Source of the DNA: Fremontodendron californicum
Lineage: Eukaryota; Streptophyta; Magnoliopsida; Malvales; Malvaceae
Reading direction: 5' to 3'
Length of the DNA stretch: 64,000 nucleotides
NCBI GenBank assembly: GCA_030761205.1
Contig: JAULJL010000002.1
Span: forward strand, 43,426,814 to 43,490,813
Positions 34,701 through 46,865 of this stretch are shown piece by piece (position 1 is the stretch's first letter; each line of letters begins with the position of its first letter). The translations under genes and the position numbers were made by a program. The notes under the pieces are model-generated. The model ran no database searches. It had not been told where the DNA came from and saw nothing but the letters and a program-made list of their open reading frames with translations.

Positions 34701-37700
34701 ATCTAATAGTAGCTTATTTTTGAACTAGTGGATCTGAAGATAGAAGTTGATTATTTCATGATTCTCATGAACTTGTTCTGCTCAAACAGGTTAGGAAGAT
34801 TGGTAAGGTTGCCAGGGCAATTGCTATTATGAGTCACCCAATCCCAAACACTAATGATTCTCATTCAGTGCAGATTATCCTGCCACAAAAGCAGTTGGGT
34901 TGCAAATCAGACATGTAAGTTCACATTGGAATATCCATGAATTTTGCTATTTGATTGAATGAACTGAATCTGGCCCCTTTATTGGCCCTGGTATCCTTGA
35001 TTTTGAGACAGTCCGTTCTGCAGGTTTTTGGAACCGCTGGAAGAGAACATTTGATTATATTCTTTATTGTTTGGGTTTGGGCTTATTTCCTAGGATGGGA
35101 CTCAGCAAACAAATTTTATTGTTAAATTTTTTAATTAACTAGGATTTGTAGCTATTCTTTCTCCCTTGTTTGCTTTGCCAATTGTTCTTTGGGTTTAATA
35201 CTCCAAGGAGAAAATCAAGAATAATTCAACCTTAGGGTTGTTGTCTTGGTGCTGAGCTTCTCATAATGTTGACACTAGAAGGATGATTTCTGAAACAAAA
35301 TTTGGTTTCAAGTCTATTAAAATTGGAAAATATCTTCTGCTTGATAAGTTAGATTCCCTAGCCTAGTTGCCTGTATGCTACATTATTTTGGAAAAAACAT
35401 TGTGAAATTGCTTACTTTATTTTATAACTTATGCTGCCATAGGTCCAATCATTTAACCTGCACCTTCTTAAACTAAACCTTGAAAAAATGGAAGCTTATA
35501 TTTTGTAATCTTTAGCTGTGGCAACTTGAGGGACAAACCTGGAGAAATTGAAGAGAACTCATTACTGATTATGAATACTTTTGCGGTTTTGCCTGCAGTT
35601 TTTTTGCTACTCATCTTTTGTTTTTGATCTAAATTTTGAGGCTGCTTGTGTGTCTGAGCAGGTATGTCTTCTGTTGTTCATATTCTCACAATGTTGCTCC
35701 AAAGGGCAAATTCATTGCATTTGTTTCAACAGAGGCCGAGACAGATCACCCTGAGACTGAACTAAAGCCTGGAATTGACCTTCTAGGTCCTGTTGACGAG
35801 ATATTCTTTGATATCTATGACAGATATGAACCAGTCAATGAACCTTCTTTGGACAATTGTTTCATATCAACAGTGAGAATCTTTAGTTGCTCTAGTTTGT
35901 TTCAGTGGTCTCTTTTCTGCCTTTCTGCTCAGAAATATTGTGACTGAATGCTAATTACTATCTTGTTATCTTTGACAGAGTTATGATGCTACAACACACT
36001 TTGAATCGACTGTCATGGATGTACTTAACATGTATACCTTGATAACTGGAAATGTAAGCTTTGGTCTTTTGTGGTTATCTTTGGTTCCAGAATTATGATT
36101 GATTGCTAAATGGTTTAAGGCTTTAAGCATTTCTAATCAGTGCCTTTATTTGGTATTGTTGTTGCAAGGCATTGTGGATTGTTGTAAATAATTTTCAAGT
36201 CAAAAGGAAGAGAAATAAGTAGAAGAAATTAATTATAACATGATATTTAGCAGAGTTCTGAAACCTCTAAGTTCTTAGGAAGTTGTCCCAGCTTCTTCAG
36301 AAAACAAGAAACATAAATCATCCTTGAACTGCCTCTCATTTAATTGAAATCTCCTCATTCTTCAATTTGAAATAGTAAAAAGGTTAGTGGCCAAACATTT
36401 AATTAATTAAGAGTTAAGACCTTATCTTTGTTTACCATTGGAAAAGTTGTTAAATCACCACATCAGATGCCATCTAAGGCCTGTGTTATATACTTTTATG
36501 TCATTCGTCCATTTTTTTTCTTGCTTGTTTTCCCCTTTTGTTGTTTCTCCTTACAATTTATTCACCACACTTTTCTTGTGTTTAATCACCTTGCTCTCTC
36601 TCTTTCCTTGATTACTGCTTCCTACTGGCATTCACGCCTACACCCAGGCTTGCTTAAGAGTTATTGCCACTGATGTAGCCTGAAAATTCATGCTGACTAC
36701 TTCCCATCCATGCCACGCCACCCTTTATCTCTATCATGTTCTTTTTCTTTTCCCCTGATTTCTGTCTCTAGATTCAGTTTGCTACTACAGTGAGGGAGTG
36801 CAGTGGAAAGAGAGAGGGGGACAGAGAGAGAAGCCTGGAAATTTGATGGAGATAAGACAATTAAAAAACTAAGAAAAAGAAACTAAAACCACTGGCAGCT
36901 CTACGTAACTGGGCTGCATTGCCTTGGTTGCCACCATTTTATGGAGTAGCATAGGGCTTTACGGAGAGGGTAGACTTGCAGAGAGAGGGAGGAGAAAGAA
37001 AAAAGAGATAACTTTGTGATAGGAAGGAGATGAACATAAAAGGAAAAGGAGAAAGGAGGGTTTCAGTTCCAGTTGGCCAAGCAGCATGGGGGAACACAGT
37101 GAGGGGATGCAGTGGATAGAGAGAGAGAGGAAAGCCTGGAATTTAAGAAGATAAGAATTTAAAAAAAAAAAAAGAGAAACTAAAACCACTGGTGGCAACT
37201 TGGCGAACAGGCTGGCATGGCCTTGATTGCCACCATTTTATGGAGTAGGATAAGGCGTTGGGGAGTAGACTTGCATAAAGAGGAAGGAGAAAGAAAAAAG
37301 AGAAATATTAAAGAAAAGAAAATGTAAGGTAAAATAAATGAAAAGATGAAAATAGATTTTGTAATAGTATTTACTTTGATTTCTCATGACATGGCAAATA
37401 CATGGACAAATAGCTTGTTGTGTGGCGATTGCTGTGGTGGTCTATGTGGCATATTTAACACCTTTTCATGGTAGGACGTAATTATTAGTAATCATATGTT
37501 TGAGCAATAAATTGTTCAAATTGAAAGAATGAAGAGATTTAGTTAAATGAGACAAAGTCCTGGGATGATTTGTGTAATTTACTTTCAGGCGATTGTTGTT
37601 TAGTAATAAGTAATAAAGAGCTTGCTTATGTGGCTATTTCTATTGCTCTACACTAATGCCAAGTTAAAATTGAGTCTTTTTGAGCAGATTCTTGACCTCA

Positions 37701-37738
37701 GTGTGGATTTGAGTGCTGCCAGTGCTGCAGAAGAATAA
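31713..37738 (+). CDS. GDI: Rab GDP dissociation inhibitor (GDI), 13 exons, 444 aa
   Basis: Exons: 31713-31799, 32656-32718, 32819-32902, 32995-33102, 33235-33407, 33676-33787, 33881-33961, 34046-34108, 34236-34337, 34790-34914, 35662-35872, 35979-36053, 37688-37738. All introns are GT-AG, phases match, and there is no internal stop. The protein starts [20 protein letters not shown], the conserved GDI/REP Rab-binding signature, followed by [14 protein letters not shown]. Later it has [20 protein letters not shown] and ends [14 protein letters not shown]. Length equals that of plant GDIs (about 445). GDI extracts GDP-bound, prenylated Rab GTPases from membranes and holds them in the cytosol for recycling in vesicle traffic. 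From memory the wording ([19 protein letters not shown]) is closer to the Arabidopsis At5g09550 type than to GDI1/GDI2. The ATG has the good context GCCATGGAT. Very likely functional; the only clearly intact multi-exon gene here besides the 81-aa gene. Confidence 0.97.
36785..37310. repeat. ~300-bp direct duplication inside GDI intron 12
   Basis: The block GTGAGGGAGTGCAGTGGA...ACTAAAACCACTGG...TTTTATGGAGTAG occurs at about 36791-37015 and again, diverged, at about 37099-37305, offset close to 297 bp. It lies in the 1.6-kb last intron and explains much of that intron's length. No coding capacity. Confidence 0.7.
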
Positions 37739-38819
37739 TAACTCCGAACCATGGTATTTGCTAATATTTGTGCTTGTTTAAGTTTCTTAGAATGTTGAAT
37801 GTTGCTGGTGGGATTTATTTGTCTACCAGAAGTTGGGATGAACATTGCACAATCTTAATTTTCTTTTATATTACTGTATTATACTAAATTTATTAGTATG
37901 GCTATGATGATTATTATATAAATGTTAGTTGGAGCTGAGTGCGTAGATTAAATACATAAATATGGCTCTTCTGCATGTGTTAAAGGACTGACTTGCTTCC
38001 TGCTGGATAAGCATGAAGCCATTGTTGCATTGCATGAATTGGATGTTTTGTTATAGAAACAGCTGTTTGCTTTTAAGGTAGAATTCTTAAACTATTTTGA
38101 TTTAGAGAATTCAGAAAATCATTCCATTTTTCATTCTATACGAGGAATTGTTAGAACCATTGCCGTAGCCATAGGCACTATTCTTCCAGTCAAAGTGAAA
38201 AAATGATTGTCATGTTTTTAACATATCAGGGGTCTTCAAAGCATAATTGTAGTAGCAATTTTGGAAATATGTATGCCACTGTGAACTAAATACATCAAAT
38301 TAATTACAGCATTCAAAGCAGATTTCAATAGTATAGCCTTCGATTAGCAAATAAGATTCCGAGTCATTGAATTACTTTTGGGAGGATCTTTGATTACTAT
38401 GAAATTTATATTTTATTGTGAGGATTTTTTTGTTTGATTCATTTATATTTTATTCTGAGGAGTTTTTTGTTTGATTCTAAACCCACGCTCTCTGAGATTA
38501 TCTTATTTCGAAGTAATTACTTTTGTTACTATTGTGTTCTTACTTATCAAATTATTTTTAATCCATTTATATTTTGTATTATGCTTATATATATATATAT
38601 ATTTAAGAAAAAAACATTTGAACTATACTCTTAATTTTTAACACTTTTTTATATCCATTTTAACATGTTAAAAAAATTACCGATTTATGTATGTAACAAA
38701 AGTACCAGCAGCTTTTGAATGTTTTTGGGTTTTCTATCGTGTCTTGACTTCAACGTAATACTTGTTTTCAAATTCTATAGAAAGTTTATAGATAGAAAAA
38801 GTTTGAATATTGTAGGCTT
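37739..38819. other. GDI 3' flank, no further gene
   Basis: The 3' UTR of GDI probably occupies the first few hundred bases. The rest is AT-rich with a TATATATATATAT run near 38588. No gene or element end recognised. Confidence 0.5.
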
Positions 38820-41756
38820 AAATATTAGTTTTGATTGAACTTGAGTAGATGCTTTGTGCAATTTTAATTTTAATTTGAAATTTTAGATTTTGAATTTTAA
38901 AATTTGAGTTTTGAAATATAAAATTTGAAATTGAAATTTTTTTATTGAATTTGAAATTTTGAGTTTTGAACTTTAAAATTTTGAATTTTGAAATTTCAGT
39001 ATTGAATTTTAAAATCTGAATTTTGAAACTTTTAAATTTCAATTTTGAAAAAGTTTGAATATTGCAGGCTTAAATATTAGTTTTGATTGAACATGATGCT
39101 TTGAGAGAATGTAATTTTAATTTTGAAATTTTAGATTTTAGATTTTGAATATTAAAATTTTTGAGTTTTGAATTTAAAATTTTAAAATTTTAAAATTTAA
39201 TTTTAATTTTTTTTATTTGCAATATGCAATTTGAGTTTTGAATTTTGATTTTTTTTTTTAAATTTTTAATTTTGAAAATAGAAATTTTAAAATTTTTAGA
39301 TTTTGAATTTTTGAAAACTTGAATTCGATTTTTTTTTTTTTAATATTGAAAATTAAGTTTTGAAAATTTGAATTTTAAAATTAATTTTTTTCTGATTTTT
39401 GAGATTTTGAATAATAAATTTGAAAATTTGAAATTTGAAATTTTTGAATTTTTAAAATTGATATTTATAATTTTGAATTTTAAAATTTGAAAAATTTGAA
39501 TATTGAAAATTGAAAATTGAAAATTTTGAATTTTGAAAATTTGAAATTTGAGATTTAAATTTTGAAATTTAAAATTATAAAATTTTAACTGAATTTTGAA
39601 TTTTTGAGTTTTAGAAATTTGAAAAGTTTGAAATTTCAATTTTTTTTTAAAAAATTGAGATTTTTAATAATAAATTTTGAATTTTTGAGTAACAAGATTT
39701 TTTTTTTTGAATTTTGAGATTTACAATTTTGAATTTTAAAATAAATTTTCAAATTTGAATTTTGGAATTATGTACTTTAAAATTAATTTATTTTTTTTGA
39801 ATTTTTGGAAATTTGGAAATTTTTGAATTTTGAAAATTTGGATTTTGCAATTTTGAGATTTTAAGTTTTGAAAATTTGAGTTTTAAATTTCTTTTTACTG
39901 AATTTTAAATTTCAAAATTTGAGAATTTTAAAATTTGAAAAATTATATTTAGGAAATTTGAGTTTTCAATTAAAATTCTTTTCAATTTTGAATTCTAAAA
40001 TTGAATTTTTGGAAATTTTTAATTTTTAAAATTTTAAAATTTTAAAATTTTAAAATTTAAAATTTTAAAATTTGAAATTTGAGTTTTATATTTTAAAATT
40101 TTAATATTTTTTATTTGAAATTTAAATTTTAAATTTTAAAATTAAAAAAATTAAAATTTTAAATTTGAATTTTGATTTTTGATTTTTGATTTTTGAAATT
40201 ATAAGTTGTGGAATTTTAATTAAATTTTTTTTTTTAATTTTTTTTGTTGAAAACTTTGAGTTTTGAATATTAGAAATTTGAAATTTCAAAATATCAGTTT
40301 TTAATTATTATCTTTTTTAGTTTTTTTTGAAATTTTTGAAATTTGAAAATTTAAGTTTTGAATTTTTAATTTTAAATTTCATAATTTTGAACTTTTGAAT
40401 TTTAAAATTATTTTTTTTTGAATTTTTTTAGTTTTACTTTTATCAGTTATGCATGTAAATAGCTTGAGTATGTGATATGAAACTTGATCAAATGGTTGAA
40501 GTTCTTTTTACGTATTATGCACTTTTTGACTTAGATTTGTTTTTTATTTTTATTATATGTAAATTTTTTGACTTTCTAAAATTTTTTATTTTAAAATTTC
40601 AACTTTTTGAATTTTTGAATTTTGTATATATTTTTTAAAATTTTTTATTTGAGTTTCGAGTTACAAAATTTTAAATTTCGAAAATTTAATTTTGAAAATT
40701 TGAATTTTCAGATTTTCAGTTTTGAAAATTTGATTTTTGAATATTAAAATTTTAATTTTTTTAATTGAATTTTGAGATTTTGAATTTTTGAATTTTAAAA
40801 GTTCGAAATTTGAGTATTGGATTTTGAAAATTAACCTTTTTTTCATTCAATTTTTAGATTTTGAATAATAAATTTTGAAATGTGAAATTTTTGGAATTTT
40901 AAATTCTGAATTTTAAAATTTGAAATTTTAGTTTTGAATAATAAATTTGGAAATTTATTAATTTTAAAATTTTTGAATTTTAAAATCTTAATTTTTGAAT
41001 TTTGAGATTTTGAAATTTGGAAATTTGAGTTTTGAATTTTCAATTTTTTCAATTAATTTTTTTATTGATTTTTTAATTTTTCAGTTTTAATTTTGAATTA
41101 AAAATTTGGAACTTTTAATTTTGAAATTTGTATTTTGAATTTTGAATTTTAAAATTTTGAAATTTGATTTTTTTTTTTTCAGTTTTAATTTTGAAATTTG
41201 AAATTATGAATTATGAATTTTGTCATTAAAGGTTAGTGTTTTGTGTATTAAGCATTTTTGTTTCAATAAAAAGGGCAAAAGGGATAAACAAGTTTTTTGT
41301 TGGTAATTTATGCATCTAAATAGCTCGAGTGTGTGATATTAAACTTTCTCAAATTATTAAACTTGATTGATGCATGGATCAAAGCTAGTATTTTGTGTAT
41401 TTAGCATTTTTTGACAAGTTAAAAGGCAAAATGGTAAACAAGTTTTATATTTGTCTGTTATGTATCTAAATAGCTAGAGTGAGTGAAAATAATATTGCTA
41501 AAATGGTTAAACTTGAAGTGATGATTGTTGCATGGAGAAAACGTTTGTGTTTTTATGTATTAAGCAATTTTCTTCCCATTGAAGGACAAAACGGTCAAAC
41601 AAGTTTTTTATTTGTGAGTTAATAAATAACTCGAGTGTGTGATATTGAACTTCCTAAAATGGTTAAAATTACTGAATTTCAAAAATTTGAATTTTAAATA
41701 ATATCTTTTTTGAAACTTTAAAAAATTTGAATTTTGAAATTTTGAATTCTTGACTA
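38820..41756. repeat. Degenerate AAATTTTGAA low-complexity array
   Basis: About 2.9 kb is built from reshuffled words TTTTGAATTTT, AAATTTGAAA and TTTAAAATTT with few other bases. It starts with a duplicated unit (GGCTTAAATATTAGTTTTGATTGAAC at about 38816 and 39067). The open frames on the minus strand (for example 38818-39042, 39340-39639) are Lys/Phe/Ile-Asn strings produced by the repeat and are not genes. The array ends where the composite satellite spacer begins, at CTTGACTAGCCTTGGTGTC (about 41750). Confidence 0.85.
41231..41670. repeat. Three tandem copies of a ~152-160-bp unit
   Basis: Within the end of the AT-rich array a unit marked by TTTTGTGTATTAAGCA ... AAACAAGTTTT ... TAAATAGCTCGAGTGTGTGA recurs with starts near 41239, 41391 and 41551. 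A piece of the same unit (ATAGCTTGAGTATGTGATATGAAAC) sits alone near 40456. Monomer length and divergence suggest a satellite remnant. Confidence 0.7.
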
Positions 41757-41793
41757 GCCTTGGTGTCTCAACTTTGAAAGGCTATAGGTTAGG

Positions 41794-42283
41794 TATCACG
41801 GACTAAACTTTGCCTCAATTGAATGTTAGTCCGTGCGGCACTTGGATGGATGCTTCCATACAAGTCAGCCAAGATCTCTCGATTATCTGGCAACAACAAG
41901 CCACTAGTTAGTCTCAAGGCCACTTCACGATATCGCGGGGCATAGTGGGTGCACATCGGCGACCCCCGATGGCCCTAAAGGAATTTTTTTTATTAGTTTT
42001 GAAAAGAGTACAAAAGTTTACAAAAGATCATCGAGTCTTCCCCACCATCTTTGGGGCCATAGGGGTAGCCCTAGATGGTGGCCTAGCATATACCTTAACC
42101 AGTGAGGCAGCCCAACAATTCGTCGACTGCTCACCCCTTATAAAGAGCTTAAGAGCTTTTACAAGACTTCTACCAAGAACCATTACAATGTTTGAAATGG
42201 GGACACTTTTTCCTAAGACATATGGCTACCCTCCCATGGCACCTCTACCCGGTCATGGCCCTATACATGGTTGGCTCATGACA
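41794..42283 (-). repeat. 3' LTR of the chromovirus
   Basis: On the minus strand it starts TGTCATGAGCCAACC, next to the PPT, and ends at GTCCGTGATA, where the right LTR has GTCCATAACA; the terminal CA has mutated. About 490 bp. Confidence 0.9.
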
Positions 42284-42294
42284 TCCTCCCCCAC
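42284..42294 (-). other. Polypurine tract (PPT)
   Basis: The minus strand reads GTGGGGGAGGA immediately before the 3' LTR's TG, the usual plus-strand primer site. The identical tract lies before the separate LTR at 49233. Confidence 0.9.
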
Positions 42295-43569
42295 TCAATC
42301 TGTCGACGTCCTCGTTGACTTGGTTGCTAGGAATTCTTCAATCTTCTGCTTGAAGGCTCGCAAGTCATGCTCTCTCTCCCAACTGATCTCCTTCGGACCC
42401 AAGCCCTCCCATTTGACTAGGTACTCCTTAATGGTCTTCCTGGACACCATGGTTACCCTGTCGACTAAGATTTCTTCAACTTGTCGCTCTGACGGTGGCT
42501 TCATGCTGATGGCTTCCTTGGTTGTCTGACTTTGACTTGCATCTAAGGGGTCTGCATGATAAGGTTTGAAGTTGCTCACATGGAATACCGAATGCACCTT
42601 CATCCACTTGGGTGGATTAATCTTGTAGGAAGCATTTTCCACTTTGGAAAGGATAGTCACTAGACCTTCATATTTACGCACCAATCTCCGATCTCGCTTT
42701 CGTAGGAACCTTAGCTGTTCGGGCACTAATCTGACAAGTACACGATCACCGACCTTGTAGTGTTGTGCCCTTCGACCCTTGTCTGCCCACTTCTTCATGC
42801 GTTTGGAGGCCTTCTTTAAGTAAGCCCGAGCAATCTCCGTGTTCTGCCTCCATTCTTTTGTAAGATTGAAGGCTCGAGGGCTTTTCCCTCGATAAGGCTC
42901 TGTGGATATGTGTGGTAAACTGGGTTGTTGTCCTGAAACAATCTCAAAAGGACTCTTGTTGGTGGAGGAACTCTTCCTAGCATTGAAGCAAAATTGGGCC
43001 ACATCTAACAACGAGGGCCAATTCTTCTGATTTGCTTGCACAAAATGTCTCAGATACTCCTCTAGCAACCCATTGAACCGTTCGGTTTGCCCATCTGTTT
43101 GCGGATGATAACTGGATGAGATGTTCAGTTGTGATCCTAATAGTTTGAAGAGTTCTCTCTAGAAATTCCCCGTGAATCTTGGATCCCTATCACTAATGAT
43201 ACTTTGTGGCACACCCCAATACTTGACCACATTCTTAAAGATTAGGCGAGCCATGTCTTCCACAGTGCAATACTTTTGAGCTGGGATAAATGTGGCATAT
43301 TTGGAGAAACGATCAATCACCACCAAAATGGACTCAAGGTCGCCAACTTTAGGGAGGCCAGAGATGAAGTCAAGGGAGATACTTTCCCAAGGTCGTGTAG
43401 GCACTGGTAAAGGTTCAAGCATGCCTGCGGGTTTTCGCTTCTCTATCTTGTCTTGTTGGCAAATCAGGCAAGTCTTTGTGTAGGCCATAACATCTTCCCC
43501 ATTCGCGGCTAGTAGTAACCTTGTTTTAATAGGGCAAAGGTGCATTGCCAACCTGGGTGGCCGGCCCAA
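42295..43569 (-). pseudogene. Chromovirus integrase with C-terminal chromodomain
   Basis: From 43569 down: CLICQQDKIEKRKPAG (zinc-binding tail), ESISLDFISGLPK with the first catalytic Asp, SIISDRDPRFTGNF with the second Asp, then a TAG (43159-43161) where the family has Trp, then YHPQTDGQTERFNGLLEEYL with the catalytic Glu. The last open stretch (43068-42295) includes GKSPRAFNLTK, the GPY/F-like region WMKVHSVFHVSNFKPYHAD and a chromodomain (EEILVDRVT, then EYLVKWEGLGPKEISWERE). Chromodomains steer insertion to heterochromatin. One TGG-to-TAG type change appears to break the integrase. Confidence 0.9.
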
Positions 43570-43825
43570 GGTGTGTCATGACATTCTCGCATGAGTATTT
43601 GTCTCAGATCCCCTGCTCTTGGTACAAACAAACGTGGCCCTTTTGTCAATAGGGCCTCATTCTCTAACCAAAAGTACTTTGGACCTCCCGTCTTCTACTA
43701 ACTTCATAATGGAAATGGCTTGCGGGTCTTTCTTCAAATTCTCCTCAATGAACTTTCGAATGTCTGTGGTAACCTTAGTAGCTGACATTGGGGCGACCCT
43801 TCTAAGTGTTGCAAATTCTGCTCGT

Positions 43826-45000
43826 CTATAGTGCATCCGCCACTTGGTTGGTCTTTCCCGCTTTGTGTTCAAAACAAAAATCAAACTCGGCCAGAAACTC
43901 TTGCCATCTTGCTTGCTTGGCCGTTAGCTTCGGTTGGGTAAGGAAGTGGCTAACTGCTGTATTATCAGTCTTGACAACAAAATTGGAGCCTAGCAGGTAG
44001 TGTCGCCATGTCCTTAAACAATGAATCACGGCTAGAAGTTCTTTCTCTTGGGCGGTGTATCTCCTTTCAGTCTCACTCAACTTCCTGCTCTCGAAGGCGA
44101 TCGGGTGTCTCCCTTGTAGGAGTACCCCTCTAATGGCAAAATCTGATGCATCTGTTTGAACTTCAAAAGGCTTTTCAATATCAGGGAGAGCCAACACGAG
44201 GTCCCTCATCATCACTTCTTTTAGACCCTCAAATGCCTCTTGGCATTGGCTTGACCAACTCCACTTCTCTCCCCTTTTCAATAGATCAGTGAGTGTCGTT
44301 ACCCTGCGAGAGTATCCCTAAACAAATCTCCTATAGTAATTGGCCAAACCCAAAAACGACCATAGTTCACTGACATTCTTCGGAGTCGCCCATTCTCTAA
44401 TTGCCTTGACCTTGACCTTGTCCATGTCCAGACGGATGTGTCCCTGCTGGATTATGTGTCCCAAGAAATGAACTTGGGTTTGAGCAAATGCACACTTCTC
44501 CCTTTTTATATATAACTGGTTTTCCCAAAGCCTTTCGAACACTAGTCGTAAATGTTTCTCATGTTCCTCCAACGTGGAGCTATAAACCATGATGTCGTCC
44601 AAGTAGATGACAATAAATTTGTCAAGGTAATCATGGAACACCTGGTTCATAAGAGTACAAAACGTATCAGGAGCATTGGTTAGTCCAAAAGGCATAACTA
44701 GGAATTCAAAGCACCATACCGAGTTACACAAGTCGTTTTCGGTTCGTCCCCTTCCGCAATTCGCACTTGATGATAACCAGATCTAAGATCAAGTTTGGTG
44801 AAGAACTTGGCGTGGCTCAACTGATCAAATAGGTCCGCTATAAGAGGGATCGAGTACTTGTTCCTTACTGTGACCTTGTTCAGGGCCCTATAGTCAACAC
44901 ATAGCCGTAAACTTCTATCTTGCTTCTTTTGAAATAGCACTGGAGCTCCAAATGGTGCCTTTGATGGTCTAATAAAGTCGGCTTGTAATAGCTCATCCAA
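43826..45000 (-). pseudogene. Chromovirus reverse transcriptase and RNase H
   Basis: The RT part holds [36 protein letters not shown] and YLDDIMVYSSTLEEH (catalytic YLDD intact). After a frame break near 44731 it reads [24 protein letters not shown] near 44319 interrupts RRFV-GYSRR. RNase H (44281-43826) keeps FEVQTDASDFAIRG, YTAQEKELLAV and VKTDNTAVSHF, the Asp/Glu/Asp catalytic set. Catalytic residues survive but the polyprotein frame is broken at least twice. Confidence 0.9.
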
Positions 45001-45144
45001 CTATTTTCTTAATTCGGCCAATTCCGGGGGAGCCATACGATAGGGACCTTTAGCTGGAGGTTTCACTCCTGGTAGTAGCTCAATCTCATGGTCTACCGTT
45101 CTTCTAGGTGGTAGAACTTTAGGCAATTGTTCTGGTATTACATT

Positions 45145-45732
45145 CTAAAACTCTTGCAACACATTTTTCACTCCATCCGGCATGGGATCTGAGTTAGCTT
45201 CATCCTTATACATTGGCATGACCACATAAGAGGGCTCGCCCTTTTTTAATCTTTTCTTGAATTGTAGTTCTGATATGATCTTCTTTCCACTCCTTGGAAG
45301 AATCGTAGTTGGTACTACACATGGACGCTCCCCCAAGAACAATAAGCAACTAGCAGCGGGAATCGTGATTGCCTGGGCCGCTATCATGAAATCTAATCCT
45401 AAAACAACATCAAAGTCGTCCATAGGGGAAACCGTGAAATTAATGCCTCATTCCTATGGCCCAAGTTTGGTCATCACATTCTTGGAACTTCCACTGATTG
45501 CCAAGGCTAGCGAATTAACCGCTTTCATTTGCCCACAATCCTTGGTAACCTTAAGATCACACCTCTTTGCTTCTTCGGGTGAGATGAAGGTATCGGTCGC
45601 ACCTTTGTCCACCATGGCCCTTGTTGTCTTACCATTCAACACTACCTCAACATACATCAGGCCCCGCTCGGGTTCCTTCTTCAACTTGCTCAATTGTGTA
45701 TGCAGGGCATTAAGGAACCGTATGGAGCCCAT
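45145..45732 (-). pseudogene. Chromovirus aspartic protease with altered active site
   Basis: The minus-strand frame from 45732 contains VVLNGKTTRAMVDKGATDTF. The expected active site D-T/S-G-A is D-K-G-A here, which should abolish proteolysis. It continues PEEAKRCDLKVTKDCGQMKA and, after a break near 45450, DFDVVLGLDFMIAAQA, the usual end of the retropepsin fold in this group. It lies between gag and RT as expected. Confidence 0.85.
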
Positions 45733-45834
45733 CCTTGCTGGCTCATTGTCGACTTCTTCAACTTATTGGTGAAAGTGGCCTCCTTCTTGTGACGAGGCTA
45801 CTAAGGCATTCAAGGCACCTCTATGCGGACATTC

Positions 45835-46840
45835 TGCTACTTGATACGGTCCCTAACACAGGAAGCAAGCTAATAGTTGTCTCGGCTTGAAACTCGATGC
45901 ATTGTTTGTCTTTGGTTGAGGTGTATCTCTACCAGGTGGTCTCCTATCCGCTCCCCCACTAAAAGATCTATCCACTCTGGCCATTTTTCCCCTAGTTCCA
46001 AAGCTAGAGCTAATGCCACTTGATGGAAAGGCCTTACGCTTTGATGGGCCATCGTTGTAGTCATTCAGACGTTCGACGACGACCATGGCAGTGGCCACAT
46101 CTTGCACCTTTTGTCTTTGTAACTCAGTCCTGGCCCAAGGCTTGAGGCCCTCGAGGAAATAGAACATTTTATCCTTTTCAGACATGTCCCTTATATCCAG
46201 CATCAAGGTAGAAAAGCCTCTGACAAACTCCCGCATCGTCCTCGTTTGCACTAATTCCTTAAGCTTTCGTCGAGCCATGTATTCCACATTCTCAGGAAGA
46301 ATTGACATTTTAGTTCTCGCTTGAGGTCGCCCCAAGTTTTGATAGGGCACTCATCATTGACAAACTTCGAACGCCACCATAGCTTGGCATCCCCAACAAG
46401 ATACATTGCGGCCATAGCCACCTTGTCTTCCTCTGAGTCTGTGTACACGGTCCAAAAGTATTGCTCAATATCAAACAGGAAATTCTCAAGTTCTTTGGCA
46501 TCTCTTGCCCCTCATAGCGTTGAGGTTTCGGCACCTTGACCCTTTTTCCCCTGTCCACAGAACTGGAACTCACTCTGCCCATGCGTATTTGTAACACACT
46601 GACCTGAGCCTTGAGTTCCTCGAACTCTCTTTGGATGGTGCTTATGGCATCCCTTGTTTCTTCACCCAAATTGTTCAGCGTATCGGACAGCTTCCGCTGG
46701 GCTGTCTCGATATCTCTCGCTTGATCATAGGTGACCATATGAGCTTTTAAAGCGGCCACCGAGGCCTCAAGCTCCTCAATTCTTTCTCGGTCATCTGACC
46801 CACCTCGAGTCATAACCATCTTTTTCTTTCTCACTAGCAC
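45835..46840 (-). pseudogene. Chromovirus gag
   Basis: It starts with a basic segment and a coiled-coil-like region (RERIEELEASVAALKAHMVT). The capsid part follows in a shifted frame: KVAMAAMYLVGDAKLWWRSK, TWGDLKRELK, then RKLKELVQTRTMREFVRGFS and KDKMFYFLEGLKPWARTELQ. The zinc knuckle near 45850 reads CFLC-stop-GPYQVAEC: a stop sits in it and Tyr stands where the His ligand is expected. Frameshifts near 46500 and 46300. Non-functional. Confidence 0.85.
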
Positions 46841-46850
46841 TTCTCAACTG

Positions 46851-46863
46851 TGCTCTGATACCA
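46851..46863 (-). other. Primer binding site (tRNA-iMet type)
   Basis: The minus strand reads TGGTATCAGAGCA, 2 bp inside the 5' LTR. This is the standard plant LTR-retrotransposon site complementary to the 3' end of initiator Met tRNA. Confidence 0.9.
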
Positions 46864-46865
46864 CG

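Noticed and set aside
39340..39639. Lys/Phe/Ile-rich minus-strand frame
   Set aside because: Product of the AAATTTTGAA low-complexity array.
41945..42529. 194-codon plus-strand frame
   Set aside because: It runs through the 3' LTR and antisense to the integrase/chromodomain of the gypsy element.
45257..45772. 171-codon plus-strand frame
   Set aside because: Antisense shadow of the gypsy protease region.
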